Of a DNA stretch of 64,000 bases, positions 8,264-15,783 are shown in pieces. Origin of the DNA: Paenibacillus sp. PL2-23 (GTDB taxonomy: Bacteria > Bacillota > Bacilli > Paenibacillales > Paenibacillaceae); NCBI RefSeq assembly GCF_040834005.1, contig NZ_CP162129.1:4599501-4663500 (forward strand), given 5' to 3'. The position numbers and the translations under genes are program-made. The notes below the pieces were generated by a model, which was not told where the DNA came from, ran no database searches, and worked only from the letters and a program-made list of their open reading frames with translations. Numbering within the stretch: position 1 is the first letter of the stretch; each line of letters begins with the position of its first letter.

Positions 8264-9787
8264 ATGTATGAGGTTTCAAATTCGATTGCCCGATGGGCTT
8301 CCAGAAGTCCGGAACGCCCTGCGGTGATCGATGAGCTTGCGGCGCTCTCGTACGCGGAATTACACGAACGCGCCAACCGCTGGGCGGGCGCTTTGCATGA
8401 GGCAGGCTTCCATTCGGGCGCTGGCATTATTGTGCTGCTGCCTAACCGGGTCGAATGTATCGAAGTAATGGTCGCATTGTTCCGGGCGGATGTGGTTCCA
8501 TTCTTCCTGAACACTAATGTCGCCAAGCACAAGGCGGAGGATTTGCTGGGCTTGGCCGCTGCGACAGAGGCCAGATTGTTGATTACGACTCGGGACGTAG
8601 CGGATGAAATGGCGTTCAGTCAGGCTGAGGCTCCCTTCCAGATTTGGACTGTGGATGACCTCGACCTCTCCCGGCAAGCGATTGGGGAGATTCCCCCTCC
8701 CCGTCATGGAACCGATATGGTGTTATTTACATCAGGATCAACCGGGAGTCCCAAAGGCATTATTTTGTCCAAATCGGCATTTGATCTAGGGCTGCAGCCA
8801 AACGGTGAGTTTGTGGAGCCGAAGCAGCATCTGCTTGTTAAACCGCTTGCCTCTCGCGGGAGCATCAGCACGGCGTGCAACATCCTTCAAGAGGGCAATA
8901 CCGTCGTCTTAAGCAGAGTAGCAACGCCTGACGCATGGATGAAGCTAATGGAGAATCATCACATCTCATTTGTGAAGCTTGGACCGAGCGAGCTTATAGG
9001 ATGGCTGGAGCATCTGGAGCGTAACGGGAGAGGGCTTCCATCCTCCGTGCGCCACATCATGTCCAACGGAGAGCCTCTGACTCAAGCCTTGAAGGCCAGA
9101 ATCGGGAAGCTGCTCCCTCACATCCGAGTAACCGATCTGTATGGCACAAGCGAGGTTGGGGCGATTACGATGATCGAGCAGAAGGAATGGGCCCTCAAGG
9201 ACGGCTCCTGCGGCCGGCCAATCTTTTTTGTTTCCCTGAAGATTGTTGGCGAGCAGAATGAAGAATTGCCTCCCGGAGAAATCGGGGAAATATGGGTGAA
9301 GACCCGCTATCGAATGAAGGAGTATTATCAGAATGCCGGGGCGACCAACGAGACGATCCAAGGCGATTATGTCAAAACCGGCGATTTGGGTTTTCTCGAT
9401 AAGCAAGGCTACTTGTATCTGCGCGGACGAAAGCAGGATGTCATCAGAAGAGGGGAGCATCGCATTTTCCCAGCCGAAGTGGAGGATGTGCTGCGCGAAG
9501 CGAACGGTGTAGAGGCCGCGGTAGTGATAGGCAGGAACAGCCCGGAGCACGGGCAGGAGCCGGTCGCCTATATTCTTATGCGCGATTCCAAGCTGCTCTC
9601 GACGGAGGGGGAAGCAGTGCTTAGGAATGACATCCTGGCCCATTGCGAGGAACGTCTGGCCAGCTATCAAATACCTGCAGAAATGTGGTTTGTCCAGGAA
9701 ATTCCGCTTAATGCCGCTGGCAAAGCAGATCGACTCGCTTTAGCACAAGCAGCCGCAGCCCTGCAGCAGAAGGCTGAACAATCATAA
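8264..9787 (+). CDS. AMP-forming acyl-CoA synthetase/acid-CoA ligase family protein
   Basis: 507 residues from the ATG at 8264, six bases after AGGAGGT (8251-8257). The adenylate-forming core motifs are intact: FTSGSTGSPKG near 150, YGTSEVG near 292, KTGDLG near 370, and the hinge GRKQDVIRRGEHRIFP near 388. The catalytic A10 lysine lies in NAAGKADR near 486. Such enzymes activate a carboxylic acid as an acyl-AMP and pass it to CoA or another thiol. The gene is divergent from pepM, sharing a ~208-bp gap, and is followed 23 bases later by a TPR gene. The acid is unknown. It could activate an acyl group for a phosphonate product, but that is inference from position only. Confidence 0.85.
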   Translation: MYEVSNSIARWASRSPERPAVIDELAALSYAELHERANRWAGALHEAGFHSGAGIIVLLPNRVECIEVMVALFRADVVPFFLNTNVAKHKAEDLLGLAAATEARLLITTRDVADEMAFSQAEAPFQIWTVDDLDLSRQAIGEIPPPRHGTDMVLFTSGSTGSPKGIILSKSAFDLGLQPNGEFVEPKQHLLVKPLASRGSISTACNILQEGNTVVLSRVATPDAWMKLMENHHISFVKLGPSELIGWLEHLERNGRGLPSSVRHIMSNGEPLTQALKARIGKLLPHIRVTDLYGTSEVGAITMIEQKEWALKDGSCGRPIFFVSLKIVGEQNEELPPGEIGEIWVKTRYRMKEYYQNAGATNETIQGDYVKTGDLGFLDKQGYLYLRGRKQDVIRRGEHRIFPAEVEDVLREANGVEAAVVIGRNSPEHGQEPVAYILMRDSKLLSTEGEAVLRNDILAHCEERLASYQIPAEMWFVQEIPLNAAGKADRLALAQAAAALQQKAEQS

Positions 9788-9810
9788 TTATCCATAAAGG
9801 GAGTGCTCAC

Positions 9811-10320
9811 ATGTCTGACAACCATCACGAATGGCTTCTCCAAGGACGACGCAAATTGGCCGGAGGGCAGTTCCAGGAAGCGAAGGAGCTGTTCGAGCAA
9901 GCGGTCGCGGAGCATCCTGACAGCGCGGAAGCGCATGCATGGCTGGCTGCTGCATACGGCCGTTTAATTGAAATCGGCACTATGCTGGAGAAAATGACGC
10001 TGCTGCCTGACCTGGAGAATGAAATTGCAGCAGCACTGGACCTTGACCCTGCGCTGCCATTCGCCAGACGCATGAATGGAGCAAGGCTGCTGAATGCGCC
10101 GGAAATGCTGGGAGGAGACCCCGCCGCGGCAGCCAAGGAGTTCACGTATTGCATCGATAATGGAATGGACGAGGCCGAAATCTGGGCATCTCTAGCGGAA
10201 TGTTATCTGAAGCTGGGGGATCGGAGCAAGGCGTCTCAAGCGCTGCAAGAAGCGTTGAAGCGCGATCCGGAGGATTACAAGCTTAAGGACTTGTGGCAGC
10301 ACTTAGCGGATGGCCATTAA
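9811..10320 (+). CDS. Tetratricopeptide-repeat protein
   Basis: 169 residues, ATG after AAAGGGAGTG. Two regions of helical TPR repeats are visible: WLLQGRRKLAGGQFQEAKEL...AEAHAWLAAAYGRL at about 9-52, and AEIWASLAECYLKLGDRSKASQALQEALKRDP at about 125-157. The block between them contains the LNAPEMLGGDPAAAAKEF pattern common to bacterial TPR proteins with one larger repeat. There is no signal peptide, so it is cytoplasmic. It lies 23 bases after the AMP-ligase stop and is likely co-transcribed, possibly as a partner scaffold. No specific function can be assigned. Confidence 0.75.
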   Translation: MSDNHHEWLLQGRRKLAGGQFQEAKELFEQAVAEHPDSAEAHAWLAAAYGRLIEIGTMLEKMTLLPDLENEIAAALDLDPALPFARRMNGARLLNAPEMLGGDPAAAAKEFTYCIDNGMDEAEIWASLAECYLKLGDRSKASQALQEALKRDPEDYKLKDLWQHLADGH

Positions 10321-10431
10321 TCGTATCACACCCTCTTTAACAAACCTTTAAAAAACCATAACATTCCCTGCACAATTGTTGGATACACTGTTCCTAAACA
10401 CGTCGATTCCCGTCCAGGAGGTTATCCAAAC

Positions 10432-10764
10432 ATGAACCTAGCCAAAAACATCGCGCTAACGCTGATTGCCGCCGCTACACTATATGGAGGACTGACCAAT
10501 CCGCCTGCCCCCGTAACGGCGGAGGAGGAATATGCCCCGATTGAGCAGCTCGCCGAGCAGACGGGCGCAGAGCTTGCTTATCACGAAGAGAACGGCAGCA
10601 TTGAAGTCCAGGCGAAGGGAGTTGCCTACTCCCTTCTTCCCTCCGAGGGAGGCATTCGAATGAACGGATCGCAATGCCGCGGAGACTTCTATATGAAGGA
10701 CGGCATTCTCTACATGAATAAAGGGCAGGCCTTCGAGCTTATTGACTCCCCTGATCCCTGCTAA
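10432..10764 (+). CDS. Small exported protein, possible copper-amine-oxidase-like N-terminal (stalk) domain
   Basis: 110 residues, ATG preceded by CCAGGAGGTT. A signal peptide is clear: NLAKNIALTLIAAATLYGG, with probable cleavage near residue 30 (VTA-EEE). The mature part has the pattern IEQLAEQTGAELAYHEENG, SIEVQAKGVAYSLLPS and FYMKDGILYMNKG. This resembles a short copper-amine-oxidase N-terminal-like domain, often found in Paenibacillus wall proteins and with no oxidase function. Two cysteines (SQCRGD and the last residue) could form a disulfide. The role is unknown. Confidence 0.6.
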   Translation: MNLAKNIALTLIAAATLYGGLTNPPAPVTAEEEYAPIEQLAEQTGAELAYHEENGSIEVQAKGVAYSLLPSEGGIRMNGSQCRGDFYMKDGILYMNKGQAFELIDSPDPC

Positions 10765-10810
10765 AATCCCCCCGTTATCTGGCATCCTTCCCATCCGCGC
10801 GAATATCCCG

Positions 10811-10844
10811 AAAAAAAACCATGACCGGAAGCTCCAGACATGGT
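10811..10844 (-). terminator. Rho-independent terminator of the 57-residue protein gene
   Basis: Read on the minus strand, AACCATG ... CATGGTT closes a stem over a 15-base loop and is followed by a run of eight T. It lies about 38 bases past the stop of the small minus-strand gene and also separates it from the convergent exported-protein gene. Confidence 0.8.
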
Positions 10845-10881
10845 TCGCAAATGAGTATATGTAATCATGTTTGAAAAGTTT

Positions 10882-11055
10882 CTAGAGCTGCTCCGCGTTC
10901 TTGAGCGCATGCTCCCAGCTGGGAAAATAAAACAGCGCGTTACGCATCAGCTCCGGGTCGCTCTGCTTCACTTGCTTCTTGCTCACCGAGCCACCGCCAG
11001 TCTGCAGCTGCTTGATTCTGCGGACAACCTCGTCCGCGCCTATCGTGGAATCCAT
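10882..11055 (-). CDS. 57-residue protein with an HNH_repeat-like motif
   Basis: A short gene encoding 57 residues from the ATG at 11055, preceded by GGAAAGGAG at nine bases, ending at TAG (10882-10884), and followed by a good terminator. The protein contains IKQLQTGGGSVSKKQVK, then DPELMRNALFYFPSWEHALK. This matches the pattern of the homing-endonuclease-associated HNH repeat (basic helix, P-x-L-x-x-A, aromatic-x-SW-x-x-AL). Here it stands alone with no nuclease domain. The motif suggests nucleic-acid contact, but the function is unknown. Ribosome site, terminator and motif together argue that it is a real gene. Confidence 0.65.
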   Translation of the reverse strand: MDSTIGADEVVRRIKQLQTGGGSVSKKQVKQSDPELMRNALFYFPSWEHALKNAEQL

Positions 11056-11154
11056 AAGCCATCGCTCCTTTCCTAGATTGCGAGTGCTCTCCCATTAACC
11101 ATTCTATCACTCCAGGAACGATCTATACCCTCATGTCAACAAAAATAACGTGTA

Positions 11155-12342
11155 TTATAGACCCAGCAGTTCGATGACAAGACCCGCCGCTGCGCCAGCG
11201 ATTACAATAACCCAAGGCGGAAGCTTCCAGAACACCAGCATAATAAATAGCAGCAGTACCGCAACGAAGTCTGCCGGTCCCACGACCGCATGCTTCCAGA
11301 TGGGATCATACAGCGCCGCCAGCAGCAAGCCGACGACAGCCGCGTTTACGCCGGCCAGTATGCCCTGCGCGCCAGGAGAACGTCGGAGGAGCTGCCAGAA
11401 CGGAAGCGCGCCCACCACCAGCAGAAACGCAGGCAGGAAAATGGCTGCCGTAGCTACCAATGCCCCTGTTAGCCCATCCATCGCCGCACCAAGGTAAGAG
11501 GCGAACGTAAACAAAGGACCAGGCACAGCCTGAGCGGCCCCATAGCCTGCAAGAAACTGCTCCTCTCCAATCCAGCCGGAGCTGACCGTCTCGTTCTCGA
11601 GCAGCGGCAGCACAACATGTCCCCCTCCGAATACAAGAGAGCCGGTCCGATAGAAGCTGTCGGCCATAGCAAGCAGCGGATCCAAGCCTCTGAGCCAAGG
11701 CAGCAGCAGAAGCAGAGCGGCGAACAGCGTCAGGCTGGCGATCGCCATTCCCTTGCCAATGCGCACCGGACTCGTCTCTGGTGTTATAGGAGACGCACTC
11801 TCCGTCTTCCGGTATAACCATACGCCTGCTAGTCCGCCTAACAAGATGACCGCTACCTGAGAATAAGCCGTCTGCCACAGCAGAACGCCCCCCGCCGCAA
11901 CAACAGCGATTGTCATTCTTGCCCGATCTGGCGTCAGCTTCTGGCCCATGCCCCATACGGCATGCGCAACAACGGCTACCGCAGCAAGCTGAAGCCCATG
12001 CAGCCAGCCCGCTTGACTCACGTCCGATCCGCTTAGCAGCCACTGGAACAGCACAAGCAATATAACAGAAGGAAGTGTAAAGCCGAGGAAGGAAATGACG
12101 CCGCCCAGCAGTCCGCCCCGCACAATGCCAATCCCGATGCCAACCTGGCTGCTGGCGGGTCCAGGAAGGAACTGGCACAGTGCCACCAGATCCGCGTAGC
12201 TGCGCTCGTCCAGCCACTTCCTTCGCTTCACGTATTCATTATGAAAGTAGCCCAAATGCGCGGTAGGCCCGCCGAACGAGAGCAGACCGAGCTTGGTTGA
12301 CACTCGCCATATTTCGAGCCATGTCTTGATGTTGCCATTCAT
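11155..12342 (-). CDS. chrA: Chromate transporter (CHR family, two-domain form)
   Basis: 395 residues, the usual length of long-chain CHR proteins made by tandem duplication. The first half begins LGLLSFGGPTAHLGYFHNEYV and carries the conserved FGGP and the downstream CQFLPGPASSQVGIGIG. The second half has the inverted-topology counterpart GSLVFGGGHVVLPLLE and GYGAAQAVPGPLFTFASYLG. About ten hydrophobic segments are seen. Family members export chromate, driven by the proton motive force, and some move other oxyanions. It lies 88 bases after a membrane protein gene on the same strand and may be co-transcribed with it. Confidence 0.9.
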   Translation of the reverse strand: MNGNIKTWLEIWRVSTKLGLLSFGGPTAHLGYFHNEYVKRRKWLDERSYADLVALCQFLPGPASSQVGIGIGIVRGGLLGGVISFLGFTLPSVILLVLFQWLLSGSDVSQAGWLHGLQLAAVAVVAHAVWGMGQKLTPDRARMTIAVVAAGGVLLWQTAYSQVAVILLGGLAGVWLYRKTESASPITPETSPVRIGKGMAIASLTLFAALLLLLPWLRGLDPLLAMADSFYRTGSLVFGGGHVVLPLLENETVSSGWIGEEQFLAGYGAAQAVPGPLFTFASYLGAAMDGLTGALVATAAIFLPAFLLVVGALPFWQLLRRSPGAQGILAGVNAAVVGLLLAALYDPIWKHAVVGPADFVAVLLLFIMLVFWKLPPWVIVIAGAAAGLVIELLGL

Positions 12343-12430
12343 TCTTACGACCCCCTATTTCTACATCCCTAAAGTAATTGTAAGCAATGAAGGGTTGTAT
12401 GAAAAGTAAAGGATTCGTAAAATATTGCTG

Positions 12431-13321
12431 CTAGCGCAAGGTTAATGCTTCATGATGATCGCTCTTCACGACTCGTGGACGAAGGATTGCTTCCAGCAGC
12501 GCTCTTGCGCCGACGGCCGCAGCGACGAGGAAAAAGGCAAGCGCGGCAAGCGGCAGCGCCGTCCATTCTACAAGGCTTCTCCCCAGCAGCGTCTGCCAAC
12601 CGATCGTTGCCAGCCCGCAGATGAAGGAAATACCGAAGATGTGGATCAGTGTCCTTGAGAAGGCTGACGGCAAGGTCGATCGAAGTGTCAGCCAGGCTAC
12701 GAAGGGAAGCACCTGCACGGCATGGAAGCCAAGTCCATGGAACCAGATCAGGTTGCCCTCCGCGCCCATGAATCGTCCGCCGTTCACTGATAGGAGTACG
12801 CCGCCAGCGAACGACAGCATTACCGCGGCCATCCCGTAACGGATACTGAGCACAACCGCAGGCTGTTGATGATAGGAGCGCTTCCGGAAAAATTGTGCAG
12901 CGAAGAACAGGTAGAGCAGTACAAGCAGCAGCGCGTCGAAGGTGAAGCCTGTCGCCACAGCCGCGTCGAAGGCTGTGCCATTCTCCACGAATCTGGGGTT
13001 CACTCCTCGCATATGCTGCACTGTCTCAGCGAAATAAGCATAAAGAGAAAGCAAGATGTAGGACCAACGAAATACGGCACGCCCCCTTCTCCCCCATGCC
13101 GCCATCGGCGCGATCGCCGCCGTCGACAGCAGGAATACGCCTAACGCCGCGTTGAACGAGGCAGCCTTCGCCAATCCTTCCCCTGTAACGTGCTCCGTCC
13201 CGTACACCAGAGCTCCCACCCCGCATAACCATGCAAGCACCAGCCCCAGGATGCCCGTCCAGACCAGCGCCTTCTCGCCCTTGAACCATAACCCCGATTT
13301 ACGCAATCTAACCACACCCAT
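12431..13321 (-). CDS. Polytopic membrane protein of unknown function
   Basis: 296 residues with about seven to eight hydrophobic segments (for example VWTGILGLVLAWLCGVGALV and TFDALLLVLLYLFFAAQFF). The start at 13321 is an ATG with only a weak AGGAA close by, so the exact start is uncertain. I do not recognise the family. A histidine-containing WFHGLGFHAVQVLPF near 195 could bind a cofactor or metal, but that is speculation. An inverted repeat directly upstream suggests a dedicated repressor, and chrA follows on the same strand. Confidence 0.65.
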   Translation of the reverse strand: MGVVRLRKSGLWFKGEKALVWTGILGLVLAWLCGVGALVYGTEHVTGEGLAKAASFNAALGVFLLSTAAIAPMAAWGRRGRAVFRWSYILLSLYAYFAETVQHMRGVNPRFVENGTAFDAAVATGFTFDALLLVLLYLFFAAQFFRKRSYHQQPAVVLSIRYGMAAVMLSFAGGVLLSVNGGRFMGAEGNLIWFHGLGFHAVQVLPFVAWLTLRSTLPSAFSRTLIHIFGISFICGLATIGWQTLLGRSLVEWTALPLAALAFFLVAAAVGARALLEAILRPRVVKSDHHEALTLR

Positions 13322-13323
13322 TT

Positions 13324-13352
13324 CCTGTAAAGTTATATATTCACTTTACAGG
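13324..13352. promoter_or_regulatory. Operator-like 10-bp inverted repeat upstream of the membrane protein gene
   Basis: CCTGTAAAGT (13324-13333) and ACTTTACAGG (13343-13352) form a perfect dyad with a 9-bp AT-rich spacer containing TATATA. It ends three bases from the start codon of the minus-strand gene. Position and symmetry suggest a TetR- or MarR-type repressor site; no such regulator gene is adjacent. Confidence 0.55.
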
Positions 13353-13420
13353 ATGCTGCTGCTGCTCCGTTACAGGCTGAGGGATGAACCTCGCATCATG
13401 CTCTGGTCCTAAGAGGCAGA

Positions 13421-13456
13421 CGCAGGCCCGCTGGACCAAAGTCCAGCGGGCCTGCG
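13421..13456 (-). terminator. Perfect 16-bp hairpin after glpP
   Basis: CGCAGGCCCGCTGGAC and GTCCAGCGGGCCTGCG pair perfectly around a CAAA loop, 17 bases past the glpP stop. The following bases on the minus strand are only moderately T-rich (TCTGCCTCTT). It is probably the terminator of the ugp-glpP operon. Confidence 0.65.
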
Positions 13457-13473
13457 CCGCTTGCTGCCTGGCT

Positions 13474-14022
13474 TCAATTCCACAAGTCAGGATTGCCAGT
13501 GGATACGTAATCCGCGCCGCTGCCAAGCGCCTCCCTCACCTCTTCCTCATAGCGAATCAATCCGCCGACAATAAGCGGTCTGCTCATCTTCGACTTGAGC
13601 TCGCGGATGACACGCGGCATCAGCCCCGGCATCAGCTCCACCTCATCCGGCTTGCTGGAGGCAATCATTCGTATCCCCGTCTCGACCGCGGCGGAATCGA
13701 TAGCGAATATACGCTGTATGCTGCGAATACCCGCCTGCCGCGCTGCAGCAACGGCCTGGCTTTTGGTCGTCACAATGCCATCAACCCCGAACATCCCAGC
13801 GATATAATGAATGCCTGAGGCGTCACGCCCGATGCCTTGCATCATCTCCATATGAACGTATACCTGCTTGTCCGCCTCGTGCAGCTGACGAACGATGTCG
13901 CCCAGCGTAGCAATATCACCCGTCATCAGATTAATCCGGGAGACAGGACTCCTGAGCGCCAGCTCAAGCTGCTCCTCATTCGTAATCGACGCGATGATGG
14001 GTTTGCTCTTCTCCTTGGTCAC
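13474..14022 (-). CDS. glpP: Glycerol-3-phosphate-responsive antiterminator
   Basis: 182 residues, a full-length GlpP-family protein (TIM-barrel-like). Visible family blocks are INLMTGDIATLGDIVRQLH, VYVHMEMMQGIGRD, GIVTTKSQAVAAARQ, the ID/S pattern RIFAIDSAAVETG and GGLIRYEEEVREALGSGAD. The start is a GTG preceded by AAGGGGGAAG. In Bacillus subtilis GlpP binds glycerol-3-phosphate and prevents termination in the leaders of glycerol genes. Here it is the last gene of an ABC importer operon, which points to glycerol-3-phosphate or a glycerophosphodiester as the transported compound. Confidence 0.88.
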   Translation of the reverse strand: MTKEKSKPIIASITNEEQLELALRSPVSRINLMTGDIATLGDIVRQLHEADKQVYVHMEMMQGIGRDASGIHYIAGMFGVDGIVTTKSQAVAAARQAGIRSIQRIFAIDSAAVETGIRMIASSKPDEVELMPGLMPRVIRELKSKMSRPLIVGGLIRYEEEVREALGSGADYVSTGNPDLWN

Positions 14023-14051
14023 ATGTCTTCCCCCTTCTCTATCTAGCCAGC

Positions 14052-14858
14052 CTACTTAATGCCTGAGTGGATAAAGCTGTTCATGAATTGACGTTGGAAC
14101 AGCATAAAGCCGAGCAGCAGCGGCAGAATGACGATCATCGTCGCCGCCGTCACCTCGCTCCACTGCGCTCCCGTCTCGAATGATTGCGCGAATATCGCCA
14201 GTCCTACCGTGAGCGGCCGATTCTCAACGGAATTCGTAATAATAAGCGGCCACAGAAAGTTGTTCCAATGGTAGCTGACCGAGACCAGCCCGAAGGATAC
14301 GAATGCAGGTCCTGACAATGGGATATAGATCCGCCAAAGCACTTGCCACAGATTGCAGCCCTCTATACGCGCCGCTTCGTCCAGCTCGAACGGAATGGTT
14401 TTGAACATCTGCCGGAGCAGGAATACGCCGAAAGCTGAAGCGAAATACGGAATCATAATGCCGAGCTTCGTATCCAGCAGAGACAGATCCCTGAGGATGG
14501 TATAGTTCGGAAAAATCAAAATGTCTGCCGGGATCATAATTTGTGCCAGGAACAATACGAATACGACGGATTTACCCCAAAATTCCACGCGCGCGAAGGC
14601 GAAGGCCGCCAGGGAGACGGTCAGAAACTGGATGGCGAATATGCCCGTTACAATAATCAGCGTATTGATATAGTAGGTGTTGAACGGTGCGGAGCTCCAT
14701 ACATGCGTGAAATGCGTCAGCGTGAAGTCAAACGACAAAGTCGACGACAGCGCCAGCCGTTTCGGACGGAAGGATGTCCATACCGTCCACACCAGCGGCA
14801 CCAGCCAAACGGCGGCCAGTATATACATGAAGCCGAAGCTTATTTTCTTCATCATCAT
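14052..14858 (-). CDS. ugpE: ABC transporter permease, UgpE-like
   Basis: 268 residues with six predicted membrane segments. The cytoplasmic EAA loop is present as ELDEAARIEGCNLWQVLWRIYIPLS at about 155-180, which couples to the ATPase. It belongs to the MalG/UgpE class of sugar permeases. The gene starts 11 bases after the UgpA-like permease stop, with GGAGAAGG upstream. The substrate is inferred from the linked glpP gene: glycerol-3-phosphate or a related phosphodiester. No ATPase gene is in the operon, so a shared MsmX/UgpC-type subunit encoded elsewhere is expected. Confidence 0.85.
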   Translation of the reverse strand: MMMKKISFGFMYILAAVWLVPLVWTVWTSFRPKRLALSSTLSFDFTLTHFTHVWSSAPFNTYYINTLIIVTGIFAIQFLTVSLAAFAFARVEFWGKSVVFVLFLAQIMIPADILIFPNYTILRDLSLLDTKLGIMIPYFASAFGVFLLRQMFKTIPFELDEAARIEGCNLWQVLWRIYIPLSGPAFVSFGLVSVSYHWNNFLWPLIITNSVENRPLTVGLAIFAQSFETGAQWSEVTAATMIVILPLLLGFMLFQRQFMNSFIHSGIK

Positions 14859-14869
14859 TCAGCCTTCTC

Positions 14870-15763
14870 CTAACGGTAGTGGATTCGGCGGTCTAAGCCG
14901 AAAAATTGAAGCGCAGCCAGCAGCAGGAGGAAGACGATCATAACCGTCGTCAGCGCGGAGGCCATGCCTTGATCCCAGAAGCTGAACGCCGTCTCGTAAA
15001 TATAGAACAGCAAAAGGTTGCTGGCATTCTCCGGTCCGCCCTTCGTCATAATCCACAGATGGTCCACCATCTTGAACGAATTCGTCAAAGCAATGATAGA
15101 GACGAACAAGGTTGTTGGCATCAGCAGCGGGAATGTTATACGCCAGAAGACGCGCCAGGCGGGAACGCCATCCACCTTGGCGGACTCGTACAGCTCTTGG
15201 CTAATATTTTGCAGGCCGGCCAGGTAGAACACCATGAAGTAGCCCGCTTCCTTCCACAGAATCATAAGAATCATCGCCCACATGACGAGATCCGGCGTGC
15301 CAAGCCAATTCGGGCCTGTCAGGCCAAACGGCTCCAGGAATCGGCTGATCATTCCATAATCCGGCGTGTAGATGAACAGCCAGATGTTGCCAATCGCAAT
15401 CATCGGCACGACTGTAGGATAAAAAAACGCTGTGCGAACGATGCCTCTTGCACGCATCACTTTGTTGGCGAAGATCGCCATCATCAGCGACAGCAGAATG
15501 CTGGTCGGCACGGTTCCAATAGCAAACCATGCATTGTTGGTGATCACTTTCCAGAACACGTCATCCTCTGCCATTCGGCTGTAATTGTCGAGCCCAATAT
15601 AATAAGGCTGCGGGGTCCCGAGATCAGCCTGGTATAGGCTGAGCTTCAGCGACCCCGCAACCGGATAAAGGGTGAACAGCACGAGGAAGAGGAGCGAGGG
15701 GAGCAGGAGAAGCCACGCGAACGTATTGGTTCTCCATACTCTGCGCCAAGCTGCCGTTCCCAC
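14870..15763 (-). CDS. ugpA: ABC transporter permease, UgpA-like
   Basis: 297 residues, GTG start preceded by GGGAGAT. Six membrane segments and the EAA loop ELYESAKVDGVPAWRVFWRI at about 195-215 mark it as the MalF/UgpA-type partner of the downstream permease. It follows the binding-protein gene by 20 bases and precedes the second permease by 11, so the three are one transcription unit with glpP. Substrate assignment rests on that context, not on the permease itself. Confidence 0.85.
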   Translation of the reverse strand: MGTAAWRRVWRTNTFAWLLLLPSLLFLVLFTLYPVAGSLKLSLYQADLGTPQPYYIGLDNYSRMAEDDVFWKVITNNAWFAIGTVPTSILLSLMMAIFANKVMRARGIVRTAFFYPTVVPMIAIGNIWLFIYTPDYGMISRFLEPFGLTGPNWLGTPDLVMWAMILMILWKEAGYFMVFYLAGLQNISQELYESAKVDGVPAWRVFWRITFPLLMPTTLFVSIIALTNSFKMVDHLWIMTKGGPENASNLLLFYIYETAFSFWDQGMASALTTVMIVFLLLLAALQFFGLDRRIHYR

Positions 15764-15783
15764 GATCGGTCATCTCCCTTCGC

